In this document: positions 24,281 to 34,353 of the stretch, piece by piece | Position numbering within the stretch: the stretch's first letter is position 1 | Layout: each line of letters opens with the position of its first letter | Assembly: GCA_030523825.1 (NCBI GenBank) | Contig: JAUNHU010000014.1 | Span: forward strand, 1 to 40,201 | DNA length: 40,201 nucleotides | Source: Lautropia sp. | GTDB lineage: Bacteria > Pseudomonadota > Gammaproteobacteria > Burkholderiales > Burkholderiaceae_E | Direction: 5' to 3' | Position numbers and translations under genes: made by a program | The notes under the pieces: generated by a model | Database searches by the model: none | Told to the model about the DNA's origin: nothing | What the model saw: the letters and a program-made list of their open reading frames with translations, nothing else

Positions 24281-26146
24281 ATGAGTGCCCTGCATCGAGA
24301 GCGCTGGTTTCCGGTGTGGCTGGTGTTGCCGGGCGCGCTGGCGCTGCTGGTGCTCTGGCTGTTGCCGACGACGATCCTGCTGCAGCTGACGCTGGGCAGT
24401 GGCGGGGCCACGATGGGGCAGGTCGGGCAGTTCATGGCCGGCATCCTGCGTGACCCGACGGTGCAGGCTGGTCTGGTGGATCAGGGCCTGTGGCTGCTGG
24501 TGGCGCTGGGGCTGGAGATGCTGCTGGGGCTCCTGCTGGCGCGTGCGTTGCCGCTGCACGGGCGCTCGGCAGGGCTGTGGTGCATGATGCTGGGCATCTG
24601 CCTGTTCACGCCACTGGTGGTGTCGATGATGGGCTGGGGCATGCTGAATGCCGGGCCAGGGCTGTTGCCGGGCTGGATGCAGTCCTGGCTGGGCGAATCG
24701 GTGGATCAGCCCTGGTGGTGGCTGGAGGGCATGTATCTGTTGCGCGACCTGTGGCAGTGGGTGCCGTTGTTCGCGCTCCTGTGTATGGGTGAGTTGCGCC
24801 GGATCGAGCGCTATCGTTACCGGGCCGTGCAGTTCGACGGCGGTTCGGCCTGGGCTGCCTTCCGGCTGCTGGAATGGCCCCGGCTGCGCGGTGCGCTGCT
24901 GCTGGGGCTCACGCTGCGCCTGCTGCTGGGTGCCATCATCGATGTCGATGTCTTCCATGCGGCCGCGACGGCCGAGGAGGGCGTGCTGGCGCAGCTGGGT
25001 GCCTCGCAGGGCTGGCTGAGCAACGGCGCGCTGAGCACGGTGCCCGATCAGGCCCCGCTGTCGTGGCTGCTGCCGGCGCTGGTGGCCACCAGCGAGAGTC
25101 TGGATGGTGTCGTGCCGGTGGTGAATCTCACGGCCAGCCTGGGCCTGACCCAGGTGGTGCTGGTGCTGCCGCTGCTGCTCCTGTTGCTGTGGATCATCCG
25201 GCGGGGCAATCGTCATGGCGTGCCGGCACCGGTGGTGTTCAGCCGGGGAGACGAGGTCTATGGTCCCCAGCGCGGCTGTTTCGTGCGCCTGTGCCGTGCC
25301 GTGGTGCGGCTGGTGTGGCTGGTCTTTGCCCTGATGCCCTTCATCTGGCTGGCCTGGGCGGCGCTGCAGGTGGAGCTGCCGGGGCAGGGCAGAAGCATCG
25401 GCCTCGGGCATTTCATGGTGGTCTTCGACGATCAGGTCTGGCGTCAGAGCCTGTGGCGCACCTTCGTGGGCGCGCTGCTGACGGCGCTGGTGGCGGTGCT
25501 GCTGGCGCTGCCGATGGCCTATTCGATGTCGCGTCGTCTGCTGGCGGGTGACAGGCCGATGGCGATGATGCTGATGGTGAGCCTGATGACACCGGCGATG
25601 GTGCTGGCCTTCCCGCTGGGCCACATCAGTCAGGAGCTGGGCTGGCTGGGCTCGCCCTGGGCCGTGGGCATGGCCCATCTGGTCTTTGCCGTGCCGCTGG
25701 CAGTCTGGATTCTCACCCTGGGCATGGCCGAGGTCTCGGTCACGGTGGATGAGGTGGCCATGCGCGATGGCTTCGGTTTCGTGCGCTTCATGACGCAGGT
25801 GCTGTTGCCCGGCGTCCGGCACCGGCTGTGGGCCGCATTCGTCGGTTGCTTCCTGCTGGCCTGGATCGAGTTCCTGTTTGCACGGGTGCTGGGGTCGATG
25901 GTGTGGCCGCCGCTGGTGGTGCTGTTGTCCGAATCGCTGGCGGTGCTGCCGCCCGAGCAGACCAGCGCGCTGCGCACCGAATGGCAGGTGCTGGCGGCTG
26001 CTGCCTGGCTGCTGCTGTTGCCGGTGGTCATCGCCATGTTCACCCTGCGTTACCAGCTTGCCGACCTGTTGTCGCTGCGCCGGGGGGCGATCCTGCTTTC
26101 CAGACCGCGTCAGCCGAGGCCGCTGAGCCGGTCGACATCTTTCTGA
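24281..26146 (+). CDS. fused double ABC permease (GlpP-GlpQ-like)
   Basis: A 621-residue membrane protein made of two binding-protein-dependent permease halves. The first half (about 1-320) has the ATPase-coupling EAA loop YRAVQFDGGSAWAAFRLLEWP near residues 180-200. The second half (about 345-600) has DEVAMRDGFGFVRFMTQVLLP near 488-508. Each half has about six hydrophobic segments, and they are joined by a polar linker (RRGNRHGVPAPVVFSRGDEVYG). Separate permease genes are the rule in this family, so the fusion is notable. GAGGA lies upstream of the ATG at 24281. A solute-binding protein gene, normally next to such permeases, is absent from the operon in this window. The substrate is unknown; glycerol, glycerol phosphate or another polyol is a guess from gene order. 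Confidence 0.8.
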   Translation: MSALHRERWFPVWLVLPGALALLVLWLLPTTILLQLTLGSGGATMGQVGQFMAGILRDPTVQAGLVDQGLWLLVALGLEMLLGLLLARALPLHGRSAGLWCMMLGICLFTPLVVSMMGWGMLNAGPGLLPGWMQSWLGESVDQPWWWLEGMYLLRDLWQWVPLFALLCMGELRRIERYRYRAVQFDGGSAWAAFRLLEWPRLRGALLLGLTLRLLLGAIIDVDVFHAAATAEEGVLAQLGASQGWLSNGALSTVPDQAPLSWLLPALVATSESLDGVVPVVNLTASLGLTQVVLVLPLLLLLLWIIRRGNRHGVPAPVVFSRGDEVYGPQRGCFVRLCRAVVRLVWLVFALMPFIWLAWAALQVELPGQGRSIGLGHFMVVFDDQVWRQSLWRTFVGALLTALVAVLLALPMAYSMSRRLLAGDRPMAMMLMVSLMTPAMVLAFPLGHISQELGWLGSPWAVGMAHLVFAVPLAVWILTLGMAEVSVTVDEVAMRDGFGFVRFMTQVLLPGVRHRLWAAFVGCFLLAWIEFLFARVLGSMVWPPLVVLLSESLAVLPPEQTSALRTEWQVLAAAAWLLLLPVVIAMFTLRYQLADLLSLRRGAILLSRPRQPRPLSRSTSF

Positions 26147-26456
26147 ACGGATTGCAGCTCCCTCCTTATTGCGGATGCCGGCTTTTCCGGTGATTGTTCC
26201 CGGGAGTGCTCACGCCCGTTCTTGCATCTGCAGGCATCGGGGCGTCATGGTGATGGCGGTACGCGCTGTGTTGCACTGGTAACACGTGTTTCACTGTGTT
26301 TGACGTCGATTCGTCTCAGTGTCAACACATCCCATTTCCCGTAAACTGCGTTCGTTCGCATTTTGTGGCGAAGTGCGCAAAGTGTTCACGTAGCCGGCGG
26401 TTGGTCTGCGCATGCCTGTCCTCGCCTGCACTACCGCACATATCCGGAGATTCTCC
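26147..26456. other. intergenic region with palindrome upstream of the PepSY gene
   Basis: About 310 bases without a gene. AACACGTGTT at 26281-26290 is a perfect 10-base palindrome, followed by TTTCACTGTG and TTGACG (26300-26305). The DNA near 26280-26370 is more AT-rich than its surroundings and probably contains the promoter of the PepSY gene. No clear Fur box is visible. Confidence 0.35.
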
Positions 26457-28019
26457 ATGATTCAAACCCCTTCGCCGCATGGCGGGGCGGGCGGCTATTC
26501 GCCGTTCATGGCCTTCATGGCCCGTCTGCATTCCTTCATCGGGCTGTTCGTTGGCCCCTTCCTCATCATCGCGGCACTCACGGGCGTTTTCTACGTGCTC
26601 ACGCCGCAGGTCGACCAGTACCTCTACCGGGATCAGCTGGTGGCCACCACGCAGGGTGAGCCGCAACCGCTGCTGAAGCAGATCGGGGCGGCCAGTGCCT
26701 GGCTGCGTGAGCAGGGCCGGCCCGAGCAGGCGCTGTTTGCCGTGCGCCCGGCCCGTGCCGAGGGGCATACCAGCCGCATCATGTACAAGATGGCGGATGC
26801 ACGTTCGGGCGAGAGTCTGGGTGTGTTCGTCGATCCGGTCAGCCTGAAGGTGCAGGGGGCACTGGTGGTGTATGGCACCAGTGGCACGCTGCCTTTCCGC
26901 GGCTTCATCGACTACATCCACCGCGATCTGGGGCTGGGTGAGCCGGGCCGCTACTACAGCGAGGCGGCGGCTTCATGGGCATGGATTGCCGTGGTGGGCG
27001 GGCTGATGCTCTGGGTGTACCGGCGTGCCGTGCTGGGCCGCCCGAAGGATGCGGGCGTGCGCGGCTGGCATACCCGCGTCGGCCTGTGGATTGCCCTGGG
27101 CGTGCTGTTCTTTTCGGCCACCGGCATGACGTGGTCCAAGTGGGCCGGCGAGCTGCGCATCGAGCAGATCCGCACCGAGCTGGGCTGGGTGACGCCGCCG
27201 CTGAAAACGGCGCTCGATCCGGCAAAGGCTGCGGCACCTGCCAATCCGCACGAGGAGCATGGGCATGTGGCATCGGCGCCTGCCGGTGGCACGGGGCATG
27301 GCGGTGATGTGGGTGGCGGGCACGGCGGGCATGCCGGGGCGGCGCATGAGGCCCATGCCGCGAATGCACAACCCGGTGGTGGGGCGGCTAGGGGACTGCC
27401 CGCCGGTTCGCCGGCCGGGGCGGCGCATGATGCCCATGCCGATGGCGTTACCGGCGCGGTTGCCGTGCCGCTGTCGCTGGAGGCCAGCGTCGATCCGGTG
27501 CTGAAGGCCGCACGGGATGCCGGCATCGACGCGCCGGGGCTGGAAATCCGCCCGCCGAAGAAGGACGGCCATGCGTGGACGGTGCGCGAGATCGACCGGC
27601 ACTGGCCCACCCAGGTGGACTCGGTGGCGGTGGACCCGCGCAACATGCAGGTGATCAGCCGGTCCGACTTCGAGACCTTCCCGCTGATTGCCAAGCTCAT
27701 CCGCTGGGGCATCGACCTGCACATGGGCGTGCTGTTCGGGCTGCCCAACCAGCTGGTGATTGCCGCGCTGGCACTGGCGCTGGCCGTGATGGTGGTGCTG
27801 GGCTACGTGATGTGGTGGCGTCGCGCAGCGCGGCGGCCGGTATCGGCACGGGACACCCTCTGGGGCGCCTGGCTGCACATGGGTGCGGCCGGCAAGCTGG
27901 CCGTGGTGCTGTTCTTTGCACTGTTTGGCTGGCTGCTGCCGGTGCTGGCGATGAGCCTGGGGCTCTTTCTGCTGATCGACGCCGGGCGCTATCTGAAGCT
28001 GAGGGTGCAGGCGGCCTGA
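26457..28019 (+). CDS. PepSY-associated TM-helix protein (PiuB-like) with His-rich insert
   Basis: A 520-residue inner-membrane protein of the PepSY-TM/PiuB family, often linked to iron-siderophore uptake and reduction. The family opening FMARLHSFIGLFVGPFLIIAALTGVFYVLTPQ (18-51) and the first PepSY-type region (FVDPVSLKVQGALVVYG) are followed by FIDYIHRDLGLGEPGRYYSEAAASWAWIAVVGGLMLWVYRR and GWHTRVGLWIALGVLFFSATGMTWSKWAG. The second periplasmic region and the last helices (about 431-453 and 480-507) complete the fold. Between residues 264 and 330 is a low-complexity Gly/Ala/His linker with ten histidines (HEEHGH, GHGGDVGGGHGGH, HEAH, HDAH), a likely metal-binding segment. GGAGA lies 7 bases before the ATG at 26457. 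No siderophore receptor is nearby, so the metal is not determined. Confidence 0.85.
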   Translation: MIQTPSPHGGAGGYSPFMAFMARLHSFIGLFVGPFLIIAALTGVFYVLTPQVDQYLYRDQLVATTQGEPQPLLKQIGAASAWLREQGRPEQALFAVRPARAEGHTSRIMYKMADARSGESLGVFVDPVSLKVQGALVVYGTSGTLPFRGFIDYIHRDLGLGEPGRYYSEAAASWAWIAVVGGLMLWVYRRAVLGRPKDAGVRGWHTRVGLWIALGVLFFSATGMTWSKWAGELRIEQIRTELGWVTPPLKTALDPAKAAAPANPHEEHGHVASAPAGGTGHGGDVGGGHGGHAGAAHEAHAANAQPGGGAARGLPAGSPAGAAHDAHADGVTGAVAVPLSLEASVDPVLKAARDAGIDAPGLEIRPPKKDGHAWTVREIDRHWPTQVDSVAVDPRNMQVISRSDFETFPLIAKLIRWGIDLHMGVLFGLPNQLVIAALALALAVMVVLGYVMWWRRAARRPVSARDTLWGAWLHMGAAGKLAVVLFFALFGWLLPVLAMSLGLFLLIDAGRYLKLRVQAA

Positions 28020-28270
28020 GCCCCGAATGAGGGGGCATCGAACACGGATCGCCTGATGAACGCATGAAATGACGCCTGTCTGTCTGGTTGACGGGTTGCA
28101 GGCTTCTGGTGTGCGATGGTTCAGGCGAGGAGGGGGAAAGGCAGGGGCTACGTGCCTGTCCCCACGGTTTGGTAATGCGGCACATGCTTCCGCATGGTCT
28201 GGCCGGAAGGTCAGACCGGGAGGCCCCTGAGGAGGGGCTTCCCGCACAGAAAACAAGGGGAGCAGGTGGC

Positions 28271-30691
<2,421 letters not shown>

Positions 30692-31119
30692 AGGGATGAC
30701 TTCGACTTCGGTTTGAACAGTAGGGGAAAGGAGGGCCTGAGCAATGTCAGGGTGATCCGGGCAGTGTCCCTTCAGACTTTGGGGTGTTTGAGAGGCTGCG
30801 GGCGGAAGCGACCTGAGGTCGGTGCTGCCCGATGAGCCCGTTCTACGGCCGCGGGTCAGGAGCCCTCCGATGGGCAGCAGTCCGGCCGGCTGCTGCACAG
30901 GGTCGGCAGAATAGCAGGGATGCGGGCCGTTGGCAGGAAGATGCAGGGCTTTGGCGAGGGGATTGACGTGAGTGCCCGTCGGTGGCCTGCAACAGGGTGC
31001 CGTCCGGGGCATCTGGCGCTGGCCGGGTGCTTTGAGGGCATGCCCCCGCAGCGAGTCCGCCACATGGGGGTGCAGAGGGGCGGCAGCAGGACTCTCAGCT
31101 ATGAGATAATGCGCCGCGC
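30692..31119. other. region upstream of tex and of the tRNA gene
   Basis: About 430 bases with no gene I can support. It should hold the leftward tex promoter and, at its right end, the rightward tRNA promoter: GATAAT at 31105-31110, followed by a GC-rich discriminator (GCGCCGCGCG), as is common for stable RNA genes. No good -35 is visible for the latter. Confidence 0.4.
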
Positions 31120-31196
31120 GGGCCTATAGCTCAGTTGGTCAGAGCAGGCGACTCATAATCGCTTGGTCGCAGGTTCAAGTCCTGCTGGGCCCACCA
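31120..31196 (+). tRNA. tRNA-Ile2 (anticodon CAU, lysidine type)
   Basis: A 77-nt cloverleaf with encoded CCA. The acceptor stem GGGCCTA pairs with TGGGCCC; the D arm is GCTC AGTTGGTCA GAGC; the anticodon stem GGCGA/TCGCT holds loop CTCATAA with anticodon CAT at 31154-31156; the T arm is GCAGG TTCAAGT CCTGC. CAT could mean methionine, but the anticodon arm and variable loop (GCGACTCATAATCGCTTGGTCGC) match the E. coli ileX-type minor isoleucine tRNA. Its C34 is converted to lysidine by TilS so that it reads AUA. In such a GC-rich genome AUA codons are rare. Confidence 0.93.
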
Positions 31197-32177
31197 TATT
31201 TCCCTTTCCTGCTTTCTCCCTGTCTTCCGGCCTGCGTCCGGCGGTTTTTGTCCCGGTCGTGCTTCTTGCTTCGTTTGCGCGCGATCTGCGCAAGCGCATC
31301 TCCTGTTCGCCGCTGGCGCCCCCTCGTTTCCTTTTCTCCGGGGGCTTCTGCCTGTGCCCCGGTTCCGCCGGTGTGGCGATCCTTCATCGTTCTGGTGGCC
31401 AGCCTTTGCTCATCGCGCTGCCGTTTCCGGCGTGTGTTCTGCCTGCCCGTGCTGCCACCGGCTTCTGATTCCTTTCCGGGCCGTGCTCAACCCTCCCTTT
31501 GCCAGCCTTTTGCCGGTTTCCTGTTCGGGTTAGTCGTGCCGGCCGGCGGGCGGGATTTTCCGTTGTCGTGTCGGGAAACGATTCGGCGGCTTACCCTGAA
31601 GGGCGGGCATTTTCCTCCGGGCCAGATTCCGTCATCAGCGCTGACAACAGGTTCCTGCACAGGATTTCTGCCTGCACTGTCGGCTCGGGGGCACAATCCC
31701 TGCCATTCGGGCCGGGTCTTGCTTTTTCCGGGATTTTGGCCGGGTATGCGTTTTTGTCATATTGGCAACACAGGCGCGCATGACTTTTCTGCGCCGGTGA
31801 TGCTTCATGGCCGGGCGTTGTCGGGCCTGGGGTTATCCTCGGCCCGGGTCGATATCCCATGCGTGGCCCCGGTGCGGGCGATATTTGATATCCGCGATCA
31901 GTCCGATATCCGGTTCCGGTCGATATTCGTGATGTGTCTGGCGGGGCGGTGTTGAAGGGTATCGTCGGTCGCTGCCCCGTGGCAGCGCTGCAGCGGCCGC
32001 CGCCGGGTAGGGACGTGGCCCGCCGCTTCGGGCTTTTTCAGATGGATTTCTTTTATTTGCACCGAATATGTGGGCCATTCAGGGATGGCAGGGGTAATCC
32101 TGATGTGTGAATATCTGTTCACCGGGCGGAAAATGGCGTATTCTTGAGGCGATTTCATTCACAGGGTATTTACTTCG
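31197..32177. other. about 1 kb gene-free region between tRNA-Ile and the hns-like gene
   Basis: No recognisable gene. The longest open frame (31248-31955) gives a Cys/Ser/Arg-rich product without family features or a ribosome site, and I treat it as non-coding. The first half is pyrimidine-rich. From 31740 the DNA becomes more AT-rich and contains five GATAT(C/T) hexamers (31851-31927). The last 80 bases include TTGAGG-N17-TATTTA (32144-32172), a possible promoter for the hns-like gene. Confidence 0.5.
31851..31927 (+). repeat. cluster of five GATATC/GATATT hexamers
   Basis: Copies start at 31851 (GATATC), 31880 (GATATT), 31887 (GATATC), 31905 (GATATC) and 31922 (GATATT), within 77 bases of otherwise GC-rich DNA. 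GATATC is itself palindromic. The cluster lies about 250 bases upstream of the H-NS-like gene. Confidence 0.55.
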
Positions 32178-32582
32178 ATGGCTTCACTCGTTGATCTCAA
32201 CAAAAAAATCGCCAAGCTCCAGAAACTGGCAGATGCCATCCGGGAGCGGGAGCGAAAGTCCGTCATCGAGCAAATCCGGCGCGACATCCATGATTATGAG
32301 CTGACCGTGGCCGACCTGTTTTCCCCCAATGGCGGGCCGGCAGGGCGTCGTGGCCGTCGTCCCGGTGTTGCTGCGCAGCGTCAGTCGGCAGATGAGGGCG
32401 CGAGCCCGCGTCGCGGTCGTGGTCGGCCGGCCGGCTCCGGCACGCGCAAGCCCGTGCCCATCCGTTATCGTGATGACGAAGGAAATACCTGGACTGGTCG
32501 GGGCAAACAGCCCAACTGGCTGAAGGCCCATGTCGAAAATGGCCGGGATATCAACGAGTTTCTGGTGAATCAGGATGTCTGA
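32178..32582 (+). CDS. H-NS family nucleoid-associated protein
   Basis: A 134-residue H-NS-type DNA-binding protein of the betaproteobacterial (BpH3-like) kind. The N-terminal helices LVDLNKKIAKLQKLADAIRERERKSVIEQI (about 4-33) form the oligomerisation coil. A basic linker has two AT-hook-like stretches (GRRGRRPG near 59-66 and GRGRPAG near 81-87). The C-terminal domain YRDDEGNTWTGRGKQPNWLKAHV carries the GRGxxPxWL DNA-binding loop. Such proteins silence AT-rich and foreign DNA. The start is supported by AGGG upstream, although TTGAGG/TATTTA ends only five bases before the ATG, which would give a nearly leaderless message if used. The gene overlaps the following lipoprotein gene by 8 bases. 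Confidence 0.9.
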   Translation: MASLVDLNKKIAKLQKLADAIRERERKSVIEQIRRDIHDYELTVADLFSPNGGPAGRRGRRPGVAAQRQSADEGASPRRGRGRPAGSGTRKPVPIRYRDDEGNTWTGRGKQPNWLKAHVENGRDINEFLVNQDV

Positions 32583-33240
32583 TATCCGTAGCCAGACCGG
32601 GAGGCGCGTTGCGCCGCGCACCCTGATGGCGGCGCTGCTGCTCGGCGCTGCCGTCCTGTCGGGCTGTGCCAGCACGGTGCCGGGGCAGCTCACCACCTTC
32701 AGCCGTCAGGCTGAAACCGCCTGGTCGGGGCAGCGCTTCGTCATCGAACCGGAAGAAGGGCAGCGCAACAGCCTGGAATTCTCCGCGCATGCCCAGCGCG
32801 TGCAGTCGGCCCTGCAGAAGCATGGCCTGGTTCCGGTTGCCGACCGGAGCACGGCGCAGTTGCTGGTGCAGTTCGATTATGGGTCGGGCGGAGCCACCAC
32901 GGTTTCCAGCCAGCGCAGCAGTGGCGGATTTTCCGTGGGCTTTGGCGGCGGGTATCGCTCCAGCTGGGGGCTGGGTGTGGGCATTCCCATCGGAGGCAGC
33001 AGCGCCGGTGAAACCCTGTACCGCCATCAGATGCAGGTGCGCATCACGCAGCTGACGCCCTCTGCGGGTGGTGCCCGGACTGGTGAACGTGTCTATGAAT
33101 CCACGCTGGTCACGCAGTCGCTGTCGGCATCGGTTTCGCCGCAGGTGCCGCTGATGATCGACGCCATCTTCGCCGAGTTCCCGGGGGCCAACGGGAAGAC
33201 GCGCGAGGTGCAGTTGCCACGCGCCCCCGAAAACGACTGA
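32575..33240 (+). CDS. DUF4136-like outer-envelope lipoprotein
   Basis: A 221-residue lipoprotein. A basic N-terminus (RSQTGRRVAPR) and hydrophobic stretch lead to the lipobox LSGC with the acylated Cys at residue 31. The rest resembles DUF4136 proteins: FVIEPEEGQRNSLEFSAHAQRVQSALQKHGLVPVADRSTAQLLVQFDYG, then a Gly/Ser-rich middle (about 106-145) and YRHQMQVRITQLTP. The segment LIDAIFAEFPGANGK-like (MIDAIFAEFPG, about 199-209) closes the domain. The function of the family is unknown. The start overlaps the end of the H-NS-like gene, suggesting co-transcription, which is an unusual pairing. No strong terminator follows on this strand. Confidence 0.75.
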   Translation: MSDIRSQTGRRVAPRTLMAALLLGAAVLSGCASTVPGQLTTFSRQAETAWSGQRFVIEPEEGQRNSLEFSAHAQRVQSALQKHGLVPVADRSTAQLLVQFDYGSGGATTVSSQRSSGGFSVGFGGGYRSSWGLGVGIPIGGSSAGETLYRHQMQVRITQLTPSAGGARTGERVYESTLVTQSLSASVSPQVPLMIDAIFAEFPGANGKTREVQLPRAPEND

Positions 33241-33345
33241 GCCCTGAACGGGCAGGGGCGGTGTCCGGTGACTGCGTTTCTGTCAGCGGGGCCGGTTTGC
33301 TCCGTTCCTTTCGGTGCCGCCCGGGCAATCCTGGTGCCTGAGCAA

Positions 33346-33375
33346 AACAAAAAAAGCGGACCATCCCTTGCCGCT
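33346..33375 (-). terminator. terminator-like hairpin on the minus strand
   Basis: Read leftward, AGCGG (33375-33371), an 11-base loop and CCGCT (33359-33355) are followed by a run of six T (33354-33349), then GTTTTG. The stem is short. A second hairpin (CCCTCG/CGAGGG, 33376-33400) lies just upstream in that direction. It would end a leftward transcript from a region where I can support no leftward gene. Confidence 0.4.
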
Positions 33376-33449
33376 CCCTCGTGCTCATCACAGGCGAGGG
33401 GGCACGCAGAATGGCCCGTAAAAAGAGAAACTCAGGAGAGGAAGAAACC

Positions 33450-33506
33450 ATGAAGCGGATGACAGTGGCCTTCCTGTCAGACGGACATTCTCATCCGCTT
33501 CGTTGA
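33450..33506 (+). CDS. 18-codon ORF with strong ribosome site inside an inverted repeat
   Basis: MKRMTVAFLSDGHSHPLR, preceded by a purine-rich double Shine-Dalgarno (AGGAG at 33434-33438 and GAGGAAG ending 33444). The coding sequence is nearly enclosed by a perfect 10-bp inverted repeat: AAGCGGATGA (33453-33462) and TCATCCGCTT (33491-33500). I do not recognise the peptide. It could be a leader peptide, a small regulatory RNA with a fortuitous ORF, or a genuine small protein. The ribosome site is better than those of most annotated genes nearby. Confidence 0.35.
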   Translation: MKRMTVAFLSDGHSHPLR

Positions 33507-33973
33507 AACGCATTTTCCGTCACGGTGTGTCTGGCGCGCCACCCCGGGCAGGATGGGTGGTCGTCTGGTGCCGATCAAAGGCGGGTTGGCGAAAATCCCG
33601 CGTGTTGGCAGGGATATTGTGTTCGCGTGTTGGCTGGGGCCGAGGTTCGTAGAACCAGGGGCAGCCGGGGTTGGTCGTGCCGGGCGTCGTCAGGCATGGG
33701 GCCGCAGAGATACTCCCTCGGCAAGAGACGGGTAATGGGCGTCTGCGGGTTGCGACTGCCTGGGTCTGCGGCCGATGCTGGCGTTCTTGCGGGGGCCTGG
33801 TGGAGACGAACAGGAGCGTGCATCTGCTGACCGTTGTGCCTCGCCACAGCGGCAGGCCGTCAGTCTGATGTGGTGAACCGATGGCAGCGCTGGCCGTTTC
33901 GGGCGGGCAGGGCGGCGGGTAGTCTTCGCGCTATCGTCAACTGCCGCCAAGGGCCACGCAGCCCGCTCTGATC
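33507..33973. other. gene-poor region
   Basis: No gene I can support on either strand. Open frames (for example 33525-33830 on + and 33575-33847 on -) give Arg/Pro/Cys-rich products without family features. Several short inverted repeats occur, such as CCACCC/GGGTGG (33539-33560) and GGTTC-GTA-GAACC near 33643-33656, so a structured RNA is possible but unidentified. Confidence 0.35.
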
Positions 33974-34177
33974 ATGCCCGAGGCCACGCAAACTTCCCCT
34001 GCTGCACACGCCGAACCTGCTGCCATCGTGGGCTCCCAGTTCACCTTCGAGCAGATCTGCGCCTTCGGGCTGGCGATGGGCTGGGGAGATCGCCCGCTGT
34101 CCTTCGTGGTGCAGCGCTGGATGGATTCCCGTCCGCCCTTCGACATCGACGACATCATCGGCCTGCCGCGCGGCTGA
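33974..34177 (+). CDS. small hypothetical protein (67 residues)
   Basis: A short ORF whose C-terminal two thirds look like real protein: FTFEQICAFGLAMGWGDRPLSFVVQRWMDSRPPFDIDDIIGLPRG, with mixed hydrophobic and acidic residues, two or three predicted helices and high third-position GC. The first 20 residues are Ala/Pro/Thr-rich. I do not recognise a family. There is no good ribosome site before the ATG, and the real start might be downstream. It stands alone between the gene-poor region and the fumC promoter. Confidence 0.45.
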   Translation: MPEATQTSPAAHAEPAAIVGSQFTFEQICAFGLAMGWGDRPLSFVVQRWMDSRPPFDIDDIIGLPRG

Positions 34178-34263
34178 TCCGTCATCCGGGGCATGCCTGC
34201 CGGCGTGCCCGGCCCCGTGTGCGTCCGGCCCGGATTATCCGTGCAATCTGCGCAGCCTTCGGT

Positions 34264-34292
34264 TTGCCCAATGGCGGGATGGCTTCTATAGT
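34264..34292 (+). promoter_or_regulatory. fumC promoter
   Basis: TTGCCC (34264-34269), 17-base spacer, TATAGT (34287-34292). The start of transcription is expected near 34299, giving a leader of about 55 bases. Confidence 0.6.
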
Positions 34293-34337
34293 ACGGTTGT
34301 TGAATGCAGGGGGTCCTGCATAAAAAGAACCGTATTA
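34289..34337 (+). promoter_or_regulatory. nested inverted repeats in the fumC leader
   Basis: Outer arms TAGTACGGTT (34289-34298) and AACCGTATTA (34328-34337) match as inverted repeats at 9 of 10 bases. Inner arms ATGCAGG (34304-34310) and CCTGCAT (34315-34321) form a perfect hairpin with loop GGGT. The left outer arm overlaps the -10 box, so a DNA operator is at least as likely as an RNA structure. Confidence 0.5.
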
Positions 34338-34353
34338 CTCAAGGAGCACTGCC

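Noticed and set aside
24188-25822. 544-codon minus-strand frame opposite the permease
   Set aside because: Gln/His-rich shadow of the Leu-rich membrane protein on the other strand.
28218-28243. Hairpin GGGAGGCCCC/GGGGCTTCCC between the convergent PepSY and tex genes
   Set aside because: Good stem but no T-run on either strand, so I do not call it an intrinsic terminator.
31120-31196. Calling the CAU tRNA elongator or initiator methionine
   Set aside because: The anticodon arm and variable loop match the lysidine-type isoleucine tRNA (ileX) rather than methionine tRNAs.
31248-31955. 235-codon open frame after the tRNA gene
   Set aside because: Cys/Ser/Arg-rich, no ribosome site, no recognisable motif; treated as chance in GC-rich DNA.
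33540-33720. Possible known structured RNA (RNase P, tmRNA, 4.5S) in the gene-poor region
   Set aside because: The hallmark conserved segments of these RNAs are absent; only short GC-rich hairpins are visible.
33525-33847. Open frames on both strands in the gene-poor region
   Set aside because: Composition is not protein-like and neither has a convincing start signal.
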